DNA of 64,000 bases from Synechococcus sp. CB0101 (GTDB taxonomy: Bacteria; Cyanobacteriota; Cyanobacteriia; PCC-6307; Cyanobiaceae). The notes beneath the pieces are model-generated. The model did not search any database. It was given only the letters and a program-made list of their open reading frames with translations, and was not told the DNA's origin. How positions within the stretch are numbered: position 1 is the stretch's first letter; each line of letters begins with the position of its first letter. The stretch is from assembly GCF_000179235.2 (NCBI RefSeq), contig NZ_CP039373.1, positions 2,514,554 through 2,578,553 on the forward strand, written 5' to 3'. Shown here one piece after another: positions 46,928 to 55,985 of this stretch. The position numbers were made by a program, and so were the translations under genes.

Positions 46928-47410
46928 ATGAAAACAACGCAGGCCGGCTTCAGCATGCCCGAGGTTCTGGTGGCCTCCTTCATCCTGATCTGGGTAATTC
47001 TAAGCAGCCTGCAGCTGACTAGTTCCTCGATCCTGGGCATGGGGCAGTCAAAACGACGCGGCCTCGTTGATGCAGCCATCGCCTCCCGGATTGAAAAACT
47101 CCGAAGCGATGCTTTCAGCTTTCTCTGCACACAAGGCTGCACAGACAACGAACTGACGAAGGCCCTTGAGTTCAACCTCATCACCCTCAAACCACTCTGC
47201 AGCTCTAACACCCTTGGCCAAGGACTCCTGAATGCACTACCGACCGAGGACAAACCCAGCAGCTTCACGGTAAACACGGTTCCACCAGTCCTTGTGCAGG
47301 CGACGTACACATCAGATGGCAACAAATTGCATGTCAGCTACAGCGCAACTGACATGGCTCTAACTGTGAACACCACCCTTGTGCCCCACGCTCAGGGCTG
47401 GTGCCCATGA
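46928..47410 (+). CDS. PilV-like minor prepilin
   Basis: A 160-residue protein with a short leader and cleavage site TQAG|FSMPEVLVASFILIWVILSSLQL (Glu at +5), then a soluble domain with four cysteines. The layout and position fit a PilV-type minor pilin. Its ATG overlaps the stop of the interrupted PilX-like gene and its stop overlaps the next ATG, so the cassette was translated as a coupled unit. The IS insertions upstream may be polar on it. Confidence 0.82.
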   Translation: MKTTQAGFSMPEVLVASFILIWVILSSLQLTSSSILGMGQSKRRGLVDAAIASRIEKLRSDAFSFLCTQGCTDNELTKALEFNLITLKPLCSSNTLGQGLLNALPTEDKPSSFTVNTVPPVLVQATYTSDGNKLHVSYSATDMALTVNTTLVPHAQGWCP

Positions 47411-47916
47411 GCCGGGCCAGGCAGCCAGGAACAGGTTTCAGTCTCCCTGAGCTGATGGTGATCGTAGCTATCGCTGGAATTCTGGCTGGGCTATCCATTC
47501 CAAACTTCACACGAAACTGGCAGGACGAACGACTAAATAGCGCCAGCAAACAAACCATCGCCTGGCTGGATGACCTTCGCCGCAAAGCCATCCAACAATC
47601 CAGCCCTTGCAGTGTGGAGATCAGCGGCAATCCAGCTTTGCTGACCGGTAGCTGCCAGAACCTACCAGACCAAACCTCCACCCTGGATCTCCGCGCAGAG
47701 ATTGCCAACATGGATCAACTGACCTTCAATCTAACCAGCAATAGTCCCAGCACCTGGATCTTCACGCCGCGTGGCACAACCACCACCGATGCAGAGCTGC
47801 GCATGACCCTGGAGGGTAGTGGTCTTGGACGCTGCATTCGGCTTCTCGGACCATTGGGACTTCTGCGAAGTGGAAAGCTCCGTTCAGGCACATGCATTTA
47901 CACCACCAGCTACTGA
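47407..47916 (+). CDS. GspH/FimT-like minor prepilin
   Basis: A 169-residue prepilin with PGTG|FSLPELMVIVAIAGILAGLSIPNF and an alpha helix leading to a GspH-type beta domain (QTIAWLDDLRRKAIQQS, then CSVEISG). ATG 47407 overlaps the previous stop (ATGA). GTG 47401 is an alternative. It overlaps the next gene by 25 bases. Confidence 0.85.
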   Translation: MSRARQPGTGFSLPELMVIVAIAGILAGLSIPNFTRNWQDERLNSASKQTIAWLDDLRRKAIQQSSPCSVEISGNPALLTGSCQNLPDQTSTLDLRAEIANMDQLTFNLTSNSPSTWIFTPRGTTTTDAELRMTLEGSGLGRCIRLLGPLGLLRSGKLRSGTCIYTTSY

Positions 47917-48947
47917 TCGAACAGCGGCAGCGTGTTGCGACAGGCTTCAGCCTTTTGGAACTCCTACTGGCCGCATCTATGGGAGGACTGCTGTGCATCG
48001 TTGCCGCCGACGCGATGATCGCCCATCTCCGTTCCAATGCCAGCCTGGAAGCAACAGAGCGACTGCGCAGCGACTGGAGCCGAACCAGTCATTTCATCGA
48101 GTCAGAGGTTGCCTTAAGCGAACGAGTTCTGACCAGCGCGGAGAGCGTAAACCTGAATCAATGCTCTACGGCGATTGCTGCCGACTCAGAATTTCGATTC
48201 GCACTAGAAATTAGAAGAGACCTACCACCTGCAATTTACTTTGTTCGGAGCAATTCTGACGATGCTGAACAACAGGTCTGGAACGGCAGTCACAGTCTCT
48301 TTCGCTGTGGACCGGGGATTGACCAAAATGGCCTTTACACCGACGCGATCACCGGCAGCGAACAACAAGCTGGCGCTGCAAGTCGCCTCGTGGATGGACT
48401 AGGAGAAAACTGCACCCTTGAGGTGCTCACAGCTGCCCCTGTGAGCAAATCACTGAACTTCCGCCTATGCCTGAAGGGAATCGGCCAACAGACCTTTAGC
48501 GGGACAGCCAGCACCTATTCGCGCATCAGTCCTGTTTTCTCCTACCCCAATGCCACAAGTCTGTGCAGCGACCAGGATCTAAGCATTGAAGGTTTTTACA
48601 AACTGAGTGGTGGCGACAGCAACAGCAACACGTTGGCCGTACCGCAGGGAGCGGTACCCGCCGACCAGGACGTGCTGATCTGTGGCTATGGAGGAGGAGA
48701 CACGATTGAAGGTTCATCTGCCAATGACGTTCTGGAAGCCGGCGACCTTCCCGGTGGGACACCGCCCCATCCATCCGCTGATCTCAACGGGCAGGACGGC
48801 AACGACCGGCTGCTGGGAGGCAAGGGAGATGACACGCTCAATGGTGGCGAGGGGACGATGTTCTGGTGGGAGTGGACGGCAACGACACGCTGGTGGGCGG
48901 CAGCGGTGAAAACAGGTATCTCCCAGGCCTCGGTAACGACAGCGTGA
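47892..48947 (+). CDS. PilW-like minor prepilin with RTX-type repeats (frame ends early)
   Basis: As read, a 351-residue protein. The prepilin start is VATG|FSLLELLLAASMGGLLCIVAADAMI, then a PilW-like region to about residue 235. Glycine-rich RTX nonapeptides follow (ICGYGGGDTIEGSSANDV, LNGQDGNDRLLGGKGDDTLNGG), which in the RTX family bind calcium in a beta roll. At 48851-48854 (GGGG) the repeat pattern passes into another frame, and the last 30 residues as read (MFWWEWTATTRWW) are frameshift product. One extra G would restore a 412-residue protein. Confidence 0.8.
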   Translation: MHLHHQLLIEQRQRVATGFSLLELLLAASMGGLLCIVAADAMIAHLRSNASLEATERLRSDWSRTSHFIESEVALSERVLTSAESVNLNQCSTAIAADSEFRFALEIRRDLPPAIYFVRSNSDDAEQQVWNGSHSLFRCGPGIDQNGLYTDAITGSEQQAGAASRLVDGLGENCTLEVLTAAPVSKSLNFRLCLKGIGQQTFSGTASTYSRISPVFSYPNATSLCSDQDLSIEGFYKLSGGDSNSNTLAVPQGAVPADQDVLICGYGGGDTIEGSSANDVLEAGDLPGGTPPHPSADLNGQDGNDRLLGGKGDDTLNGGEGTMFWWEWTATTRWWAAAVKTGISQASVTTA

Positions 48948-49129
48948 CCGGGGGGCCGGATCTCGATGTGGTGTTCCTGGACGGAGTACGGAACAACTTC
49001 GCCGGGCTCAGTGCCTGCACACGTACCAACTGCAGCCTGAGCTACAGCGATTCAGGCACCAACCACAGCCTCACGACCACTGATGTAGAGGTACTGATCT
49101 TCCGAGACGGCCGCTACGATCTGCGTTGA
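48855..49129 (+). pseudogene. Out-of-frame RTX tail of the PilW-like gene
   Basis: This frame reads DDVLVGVDGNDTLVGGSGEN, continues with LGNDSVTGGPDLDVVFLDG, and ends in a short domain with one Cys pair and FRDGRYDLR before the stop. It is a direct continuation of the RTX repeats encoded upstream, displaced by one base. It has no prepilin start or convincing start of its own, so it is taken as the detached 3' part of the same gene. Confidence 0.78.
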
Positions 49130-49213
49130 GAACGGGATGACTAGACACCCCCCCAACAGAAGCACCTGACCAATAGCCAGGAGGGGTCCAACTCAGTACA
49201 GTGAATCTAATCA

Positions 49214-49795
49214 ATGCGGACAGGGCGGACATCCTCCGACATGGAAGAAGGGAATCGCCGCAATAAAGGCCTAAAACCCGCGCAAAAACTGTTCGCAGGC
49301 CTTTCGACTACAACCCTGGTTCTACTTTGGTGGCAACTACTATCAGACTTCAGCCCGAGATATGCATCCATTAGATCAATCATGCCACAGAGAAACGAAG
49401 CCACTGGCATCACCCTTAAACACATCAAGGTTCGCGACGTCGACCTTGGGCCCAAAATCGAAAGCCTACGGGCCACCATCGAAGCAGCCGACCTGATCTA
49501 CAACCGCTGCTCACAATCCAAGATTTCAACACTTGAAGCCTGTTTTGGAGAAATATTCAATGATCAATACTATTCAAGTCGAACTATTCTCCCAATCGCA
49601 GAGGCCTTATCTCTTGCTCAAGGGCAGGCCAAGGAGGTGACCTACACCTTTACTGGGCCTGCCGAAGAAGAACCCTGGGGTGGAGAGCGAAAAGGAAGAT
49701 TTTACTGCCTCAACCCAGCCCTTTCGTCCACTGAGAAATCAATGTGGACCACCATGATGGAAGCGGATGAGGCACCCACCCCACAAGGCATCTGA
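49214..49795 (+). CDS. Uncharacterised single-span protein between the two pilin cassettes
   Basis: A 193-residue protein with one hydrophobic segment (about residues 26-44), a positively charged cytoplasmic side (RRNKGLKPAQK) and a soluble domain of about 145 residues with three cysteines. No family recognised. Base composition is visibly more A+T-rich than the housekeeping flanks. ATG 49214 or 49241 could start it. It is not a prepilin: no G|FxxxE site is seen. Confidence 0.62.
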   Translation: MRTGRTSSDMEEGNRRNKGLKPAQKLFAGLSTTTLVLLWWQLLSDFSPRYASIRSIMPQRNEATGITLKHIKVRDVDLGPKIESLRATIEAADLIYNRCSQSKISTLEACFGEIFNDQYYSSRTILPIAEALSLAQGQAKEVTYTFTGPAEEEPWGGERKGRFYCLNPALSSTEKSMWTTMMEADEAPTPQGI

Positions 49796-49887
49796 CAGCA
49801 GAAGCGAAGAACAGGATCTGCCAAGAACAAGCCAGGTTCTGAAAAAGCTGAATTCACTGATCTACCGCGGCAAGATCTGAAGCCTGT

Positions 49888-50520
49888 TCACGGCACCCGG
49901 TCTTGAGCAAAAGTGGTCAGGGTTGCTGTCTCAAGGGGCTTTCCAGCATCTCCGAGTATCTGCATCAGACGGAATGCAACCAGTCCAGATGCCGAATCAA
50001 GACAGGCTGAGAATGGCTGATGCGCTGAGCCTCCGAGGTCCACGGCTACGGTACTTTTCTCACCCAATAAAGAAGCACATCCGTTCCATCGCTGAGGTTG
50101 CTCGGCCAATCCATCAATCACCACCCGGTTCTGCGCCTGCGAGCCCAGCGAGGGCTCGCCGTCCATTCCGAAGGCAGGACCACAGCGCATCAACACCCAT
50201 CCACGCCAGATCGTGCTTGGAGCTTTACCAACCGAATAGGTAACCGGTCCGGCAGACGTATTCAGATGCAAAACAGGGGTGCGCCGCGCAAGCCCGCAGG
50301 CGTGCAACTCATGCTCAGGGTTTTCACTCACGGCTGTGGCCCGAGCTACGTCGTTTTTCACCAACTCCAGCGTGCGCCGCTGAGCAGCCCGCTCCCGCAG
50401 CAGCCGCGACAAACGCGCACCGTTTTGTCCCTCCGCCATCAGCCCCTGCAGCATCACACCGCTGAGGCCCAGGCCGAGGCTGAGCGAGAGCATCAGCTCC
50501 ACCAGTGAAAACCCATTCAT
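49888..50520 (-). CDS. PilW-like minor prepilin (right cassette)
   Basis: A 210-residue prepilin with a very short leader, MNG|FSLVELMLSLSLGLGLSGVMLQGLM (Glu at +5), then a PilW-type soluble region (AQRRTLELVKNDVARA) with several cysteines. The short leader favours ATG 50520 over an upstream GTG. It is last in a leftward four-gene cassette whose order matches the left cassette. It has no RTX repeats. Confidence 0.85.
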   Translation of the reverse strand: MNGFSLVELMLSLSLGLGLSGVMLQGLMAEGQNGARLSRLLRERAAQRRTLELVKNDVARATAVSENPEHELHACGLARRTPVLHLNTSAGPVTYSVGKAPSTIWRGWVLMRCGPAFGMDGEPSLGSQAQNRVVIDGLAEQPQRWNGCASLLGEKSTVAVDLGGSAHQPFSACLDSASGLVAFRLMQILGDAGKPLETATLTTFAQDRVP

Positions 50521-50524
50521 GGCG

Positions 50525-51022
50525 CTACAGCGATGGATCGGGTTCACAGCGTCCACCCTGATAGCGACCGAGCCGGGTGATGCCCAGCGGCAAAGCCATC
50601 ACCAAACAGCGCTGCAGGCTTGTCCCCGCCGCCTGCAACACCGCAGTGCCGCCATCGAGCACCAGGCCGTTGCTTGAAAAGCGCAGCACTGCCGGGAAGT
50701 TGTGGCTGAGCTGCACCTCACCGGCAGCGATGGGGTCCTTCAGGCTCTCCAGCGTGTGCAAACACGGGGGCATCACACCGCCAACAGGCGGAGCCCATCC
50801 CTCCTCCTGCAAGCTCAAGCCGCAGGGGCGGCCGATCTTCTGGGCTTCAGCTCGGCCGCGCTGAATGCCTTGATCCAGGCGGCGGGTTGCGGCCTCCAGG
50901 CGCTGGCGGGCCAGGCTTTCAGAACCTCCACCCCATCCCAACGCCGCCAACAGCCCCAGAATCGCCACGCCCACGAGCAATTCCACGAGCGAAAAGCCTG
51001 AGGCTTGCGCTAGCCGACTCAT
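50525..51022 (-). CDS. GspH/FimT-like minor prepilin (right cassette)
   Basis: A 165-residue prepilin: QASG|FSLVELLVGVAILGLLAALGW, then ARQRLEAATRRLDQGIQRGRAEAQK and a GspH-type beta domain ending with RLGRYQGGRC. It overlaps the upstream PilV-like gene by 4 bases and is followed 4 bases later by the PilW-like gene. Confidence 0.86.
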   Translation of the reverse strand: MSRLAQASGFSLVELLVGVAILGLLAALGWGGGSESLARQRLEAATRRLDQGIQRGRAEAQKIGRPCGLSLQEEGWAPPVGGVMPPCLHTLESLKDPIAAGEVQLSHNFPAVLRFSSNGLVLDGGTAVLQAAGTSLQRCLVMALPLGITRLGRYQGGRCEPDPSL

Positions 51023-51441
51023 GGCTGCACCTCCTCAACCTGGCTATCTGTGAGAGGGGATTCGCTGTGGCAGAGGCCCAAGCCTGCCGGTGTATAGACA
51101 CGCTCTCGTGTTGTCGTTGGATCGGCGGCAACCTCCCACCGCACCAGCAAGCCATCGCCCGACTGCACGGGCACAACCTCCCGCCGCAACTGCGGTGGCA
51201 CAGGGAGAGCGGAAGCCACCTCAACCAAATCCACTGAACTCAGTCCACAACCGGAGCCCCCCGCCAGCTCTTGCCGCCAGTGGGCCTGGAGTTGCAAGCG
51301 ATCCAAATCGATGCGTTCCAACAGTTGCTGCCGCAGCTCTGCTTTGTGGCTGTTGCCAGCAGCATGGCTCCAGAGCTGCAGCGAACTGCCCGACGCGGCG
51401 CTGAACACCGCCGCGGCCACCATCACTTCCACCAGATGCAT
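51019..51441 (-). CDS. PilV-like minor pilin (right cassette), atypical leader
   Basis: A 140-residue protein with LVEVMVAAAVFSAASGSSLQLW as its N-terminal helix and a soluble domain with cysteines. From ATG 51441 there is no Gly before the helix, so the normal prepilin peptidase site is absent. A longer start would place GAG before LMHLVEV but with Glu at +6. ATG 51441 overlaps the previous stop (TGATG). Position between PilX-like and GspH-like genes supports the PilV assignment. Confidence 0.72.
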   Translation of the reverse strand: MHLVEVMVAAAVFSAASGSSLQLWSHAAGNSHKAELRQQLLERIDLDRLQLQAHWRQELAGGSGCGLSSVDLVEVASALPVPPQLRREVVPVQSGDGLLVRWEVAADPTTTRERVYTPAGLGLCHSESPLTDSQVEEVQP

Positions 51442-51887
51442 CAGCCCAGCTCCCGAATGCCAGCGCGGCTGAGCCCATAGCGGCGTTGCAAGCCGTTCGG
51501 GGAGAGCTGCAAGCGCAGCACACCTCCCATCGTGCTCGGCTCCCAACTCAGCAGCTTCACCGTTTCCCCGGCAATCTCGAGCTGCTGCAGCGCCTGCGGA
51601 TCGAGATCTGGCGGGCAGTCAGCCGGCAGCGGCTGGATTGGCCAATCTGCAGACGCAACGGGCCAGAGGCAAGCGAAGGGCCCCTGCAGCTGGGCGGCCC
51701 ACTGCTGAGAGGCAGAAGACAGCCGATCCTCCGCCTGCAGGCGGACGCGCTCAGCGGCCTGCACCTGACGGGTGTGAAGCACCAGCGACTGAATTGACAG
51801 GCTGCTGAGCAGCAACACCAACGCGCCGGTGAGGGACAACGGCAGCACAAAGCCCGCTGCAGCGGGCGGATGCAAACGCAGAACCAT
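51441..51887 (-). CDS. PilX-like minor pilin (right cassette)
   Basis: A 148-residue protein beginning AAAG|FVLPLSLTGALVLLLSSLSIQSLV, the same GF(I/V)LPL signature as the interrupted left-cassette gene but lacking Glu at +5, as in PilX/GspK-type pilins. A helix (QVQAAERVRLQAEDRLSSASQQW) and small soluble region follow. It is first in the leftward cassette and is divergent from the gene at 51959. Confidence 0.8.
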   Translation of the reverse strand: MVLRLHPPAAAGFVLPLSLTGALVLLLSSLSIQSLVLHTRQVQAAERVRLQAEDRLSSASQQWAAQLQGPFACLWPVASADWPIQPLPADCPPDLDPQALQQLEIAGETVKLLSWEPSTMGGVLRLQLSPNGLQRRYGLSRAGIRELG

Positions 51888-51958
51888 GGCCTTTTCAGCA
51901 ATCCATGGGTTGAGCGTTCCCCCGCGGCTAAAACAGGGTCACCGGCACAGCCGCCTCG

Positions 51959-52699
51959 ATGGTCGATGGGCTCGAGCGCGACATCGAACTGCTTGAGATC
52001 CATGAGGTCTCAGCCTGGCGAGAGCAACTCGGTGCCGCGGCCATAGGCCTGTTCACCGCGGGGCCCGTTGGGCTCCTGGCCTCGCTGGTGACCTTTCGCA
52101 AGCTGGAGGGCCACTGGCTTCCCTGGGCGCTCATCGGCATCCTGGCCGCACCACCCCTGGCCTATGCGCAATGGCGAGGTGTGACCTGGTTGCAGGGATT
52201 GCAGGCTGGCGCAACAGCCGAGGCCGCTGAAGATCTGGCTGCTGCCCAATCAATCAATGAAGCCGATCGGCTCGCCCGTGCCTGTGCCGTAGCCGTCCGC
52301 GCTGGTCTTGGCGAGAACTCCATTCGCAACCCGCTCGACGGCAGCGAGCTGTTCTGCGACCGCACCTATCCCACCACCGTGGTGATCACGAGCCGCAGCT
52401 TCGAACCCCTCCAGAAACCGCGCAGCTGCGGGGGCACCACTCTGGCCGCGGGCACCAGCGCCGCGCAGTGGCTGGTGTCGCCAGCGGGAACGCTGGTGTG
52501 TCAAGCCATTGCCCGCTCGGGATTCGGCTGGTGGGAGCAGGCGGCAATCAACCGCCAGCAGCTCTACAGGAACTGCACCAACAATCTGCGCCGAGAAGCC
52601 CAAACCGGGTTCACCAGCACCGCCCATCAACTCGGCCTGCGCGACTACTGCGCCGAAGAACGGGCCTTGCTGGCGCGCGATCGAATCAGGGGGCAGTAG
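51959..52699 (+). CDS. Uncharacterised two-span membrane protein
   Basis: A 246-residue protein. Two hydrophobic segments lie at about residues 28-45 and 55-70, followed by a large soluble domain with six cysteines that could be disulfide-linked outside the cytoplasm. A Trp-rich GWW motif is present. No family recognised. It is divergent from the right minor-pilin cassette across 71 bases, so shared regulation is possible. It overlaps the convergent DUF1400-like gene by 14 bases. Confidence 0.65.
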   Translation: MVDGLERDIELLEIHEVSAWREQLGAAAIGLFTAGPVGLLASLVTFRKLEGHWLPWALIGILAAPPLAYAQWRGVTWLQGLQAGATAEAAEDLAAAQSINEADRLARACAVAVRAGLGENSIRNPLDGSELFCDRTYPTTVVITSRSFEPLQKPRSCGGTTLAAGTSAAQWLVSPAGTLVCQAIARSGFGWWEQAAINRQQLYRNCTNNLRREAQTGFTSTAHQLGLRDYCAEERALLARDRIRGQ

Positions 52700-53386
52700 C
52701 AGCAGCCGGCGCATTCATCGCCGCCGCCTGCAAGCAAGCCGGCAGGAACACCCACCAGCTCAAGGTGGAGGTGCACTGCGCTGGGTTTTCGCAGGGCAAG
52801 CTGGAGCAGCGCTGCGTGGGGGGGCCGCCCAGCTCCACCACAAAGGTGGTGGGCAGCTCCCGCAGGATCGCCATCGCCGAGATGGTGCCTCCCTCGGCAG
52901 TACGCAGGATGGCGGCGCGCAGCCCCTCCACCCGCACATCGCGGCCGCGGGCCATCAAGGGGCGGAAAGCCTGGGTTTGCTGTTGCAGGAAAGCCACACC
53001 TGCAGGCGAATACAGGAAATTTGCCAGGGGAACCAGGCCTACGGCGTAGGGCTTGGCCAGGGCAGCACGGAGCTGATCGTCTGGCCAGCCGGAATTGGCG
53101 GCCAGCTGCAGTAGTTGGCGGTCGTTGATCGTTCCATCTGCCACGAACTGCTGCAAGGCGGCATAGGGAATCGTCCACAACTCGGCGCCGCTGGCCAGGC
53201 GCAGAGTTTGGGTGGCCCCTGGGGGCTCCAGTGGTGCTGGCGGAACAATCACAGGGCCCGCGGGCTGCGCCGGCGCTGGATCTTCCACTGCCAATGGTGC
53301 CGAGGAAGGCTCGGCTGCTCCAACGGAAGAACCCACCCACAGCGATCCGGCGGTGAGCAGCACTGCAACAACCTTTCGGGGGTGTA

Positions 53387-53390
<4 letters not shown>
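52686..53390 (-). CDS. Exported DUF1400-type protein without hydrolase domain
   Basis: A 234-residue protein with a signal peptide (residues 1-25, GAAEPS), a Pro-rich linker and a domain resembling the N-terminal DUF1400 part of cyanobacterial alpha/beta hydrolases. Shared elements are the [17 protein letters not shown] opening, the region of [13 protein letters not shown], and [14 protein letters not shown] near the end. The hydrolase domain seen in the gene at 38835 is missing. Function unknown. It starts 4 bases inside the end of lepA, with which it is probably co-transcribed. Confidence 0.68.
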
Positions 53391-55195
<1,805 letters not shown>

Positions 55196-55278
55196 TCGCG
55201 GATGGGCTCTCGGTGGCGTCCCGGCTCGGGGCGGTGGATCTCGGTGGGGTGATCCTAGGGAGAGGTGCCCTTCCTCTC

Positions 55279-55617
55279 ATGCCCGCTCTTCCTGCCTGGC
55301 TGCTGCTACTCCTGGCCATCGGTTCAGAGGTGGTTGGCACCTCCTGCCTGAAACTCTCCGCGGGCATGAGCCGCCCGCTGCCCACCCTCGTAGTGCTCGC
55401 GGCCTACGGCAGCTCGATGCTGCTGCTCTCCAAGGTGGTGCAAACCATCCCGTTGGGCGTGACCTATGCCCTTTGGAGCGGGATTGGCATCGTGGCCATC
55501 GTGCTGGTGGGCCTTTTGGCCTACCGGCAGGTGCCCAGCTCAGGGCAGCTGGTGGGCATCGCGCTGATCGCGGCCGGTGTGGTGGTGGTGAATCTCACCG
55601 GCCAACTGCACGAGTGA
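55279..55617 (+). CDS. Small multidrug resistance (SMR) family transporter
   Basis: A 112-residue, four-span protein. The conserved Glu (in LLAIGSEVVGTSCLK, helix 1) and the YALWSGIGIVAIVLVG signature of helix 3 are present. SMR proteins work as antiparallel dimers exporting cationic drugs or guanidinium-type compounds; the substrate is not predictable here. ATG 55279 is chosen for its direct lead into helix 1. The gene is divergent from lepA. Confidence 0.88.
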   Translation: MPALPAWLLLLLAIGSEVVGTSCLKLSAGMSRPLPTLVVLAAYGSSMLLLSKVVQTIPLGVTYALWSGIGIVAIVLVGLLAYRQVPSSGQLVGIALIAAGVVVVNLTGQLHE

Positions 55618-55653
55618 GCGCTACCTAAGCTCAATGCAACGCCAGCACGCCCC

Positions 55654-55944
55654 ATGAGCACCGACACCGCCAACGCCGCACCAGACAGCGCCGCCGCTGA
55701 GGCCAACGACCCCCGCGCCCTCACCATCGAAAACGTGGAGCGCACCCTGGATGAGCTGCGCCCTTACCTGATGGCCGACGGCGGCAACGTGGAAGTGGTG
55801 GAGATCGACGGACCGATCGTGAAGGTGCGCCTGCAGGGCGCCTGCGGCTCCTGCCCCAGCAGCACCATGACCCTGAAGATGGGCATCGAGCGCAAGCTGC
55901 GCGAAGCCATCCCCGAAGTGAGCGAAGTGGTGCAGGTGCTCTGA
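55654..55944 (+). CDS. nfu: NifU-like iron-sulfur scaffold protein
   Basis: A 96-residue Nfu-type protein. The domain shows [26 protein letters not shown] and the cluster-binding CGSCPSS motif, then [13 protein letters not shown]. In cyanobacteria this scaffold passes 4Fe-4S clusters to photosystem I and other targets. It follows the SMR gene by 36 bases and precedes serS. Confidence 0.93.
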   Translation: MSTDTANAAPDSAAAEANDPRALTIENVERTLDELRPYLMADGGNVEVVEIDGPIVKVRLQGACGSCPSSTMTLKMGIERKLREAIPEVSEVVQVL

Positions 55945-55985
55945 GCACCGGCCCCTAGGCTCGGCCCACCTCTGACCCTGGGCCC

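Larger units (their letters stand above)
42599..46931 (+). pseudogene. Large PilX-like minor pilin, interrupted by two insertion sequences
   Basis: Three fragments of one gene remain. Fragment 1 (TTG 42599 to 42704) encodes an EEG|FILPLVLIISLIISTGL prepilin-like helix. Fragment 2 (43925-45023) continues with MALAARSWLGLSGSIRQ and a 360-residue passenger region. Fragment 3 (46745-46931) encodes DINGAVWAKVWNGSSSN to a stop. Deleting both elements with one copy of each target duplication gives 464 codons with no shift. The intact protein would be about three times the length of a usual PilX. The passenger resembles, by eye only, HpsA-type pilin-like proteins. The TTG start is preceded by AAAGGA. 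The stop overlaps the PilV-like ATG. Confidence 0.85.
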
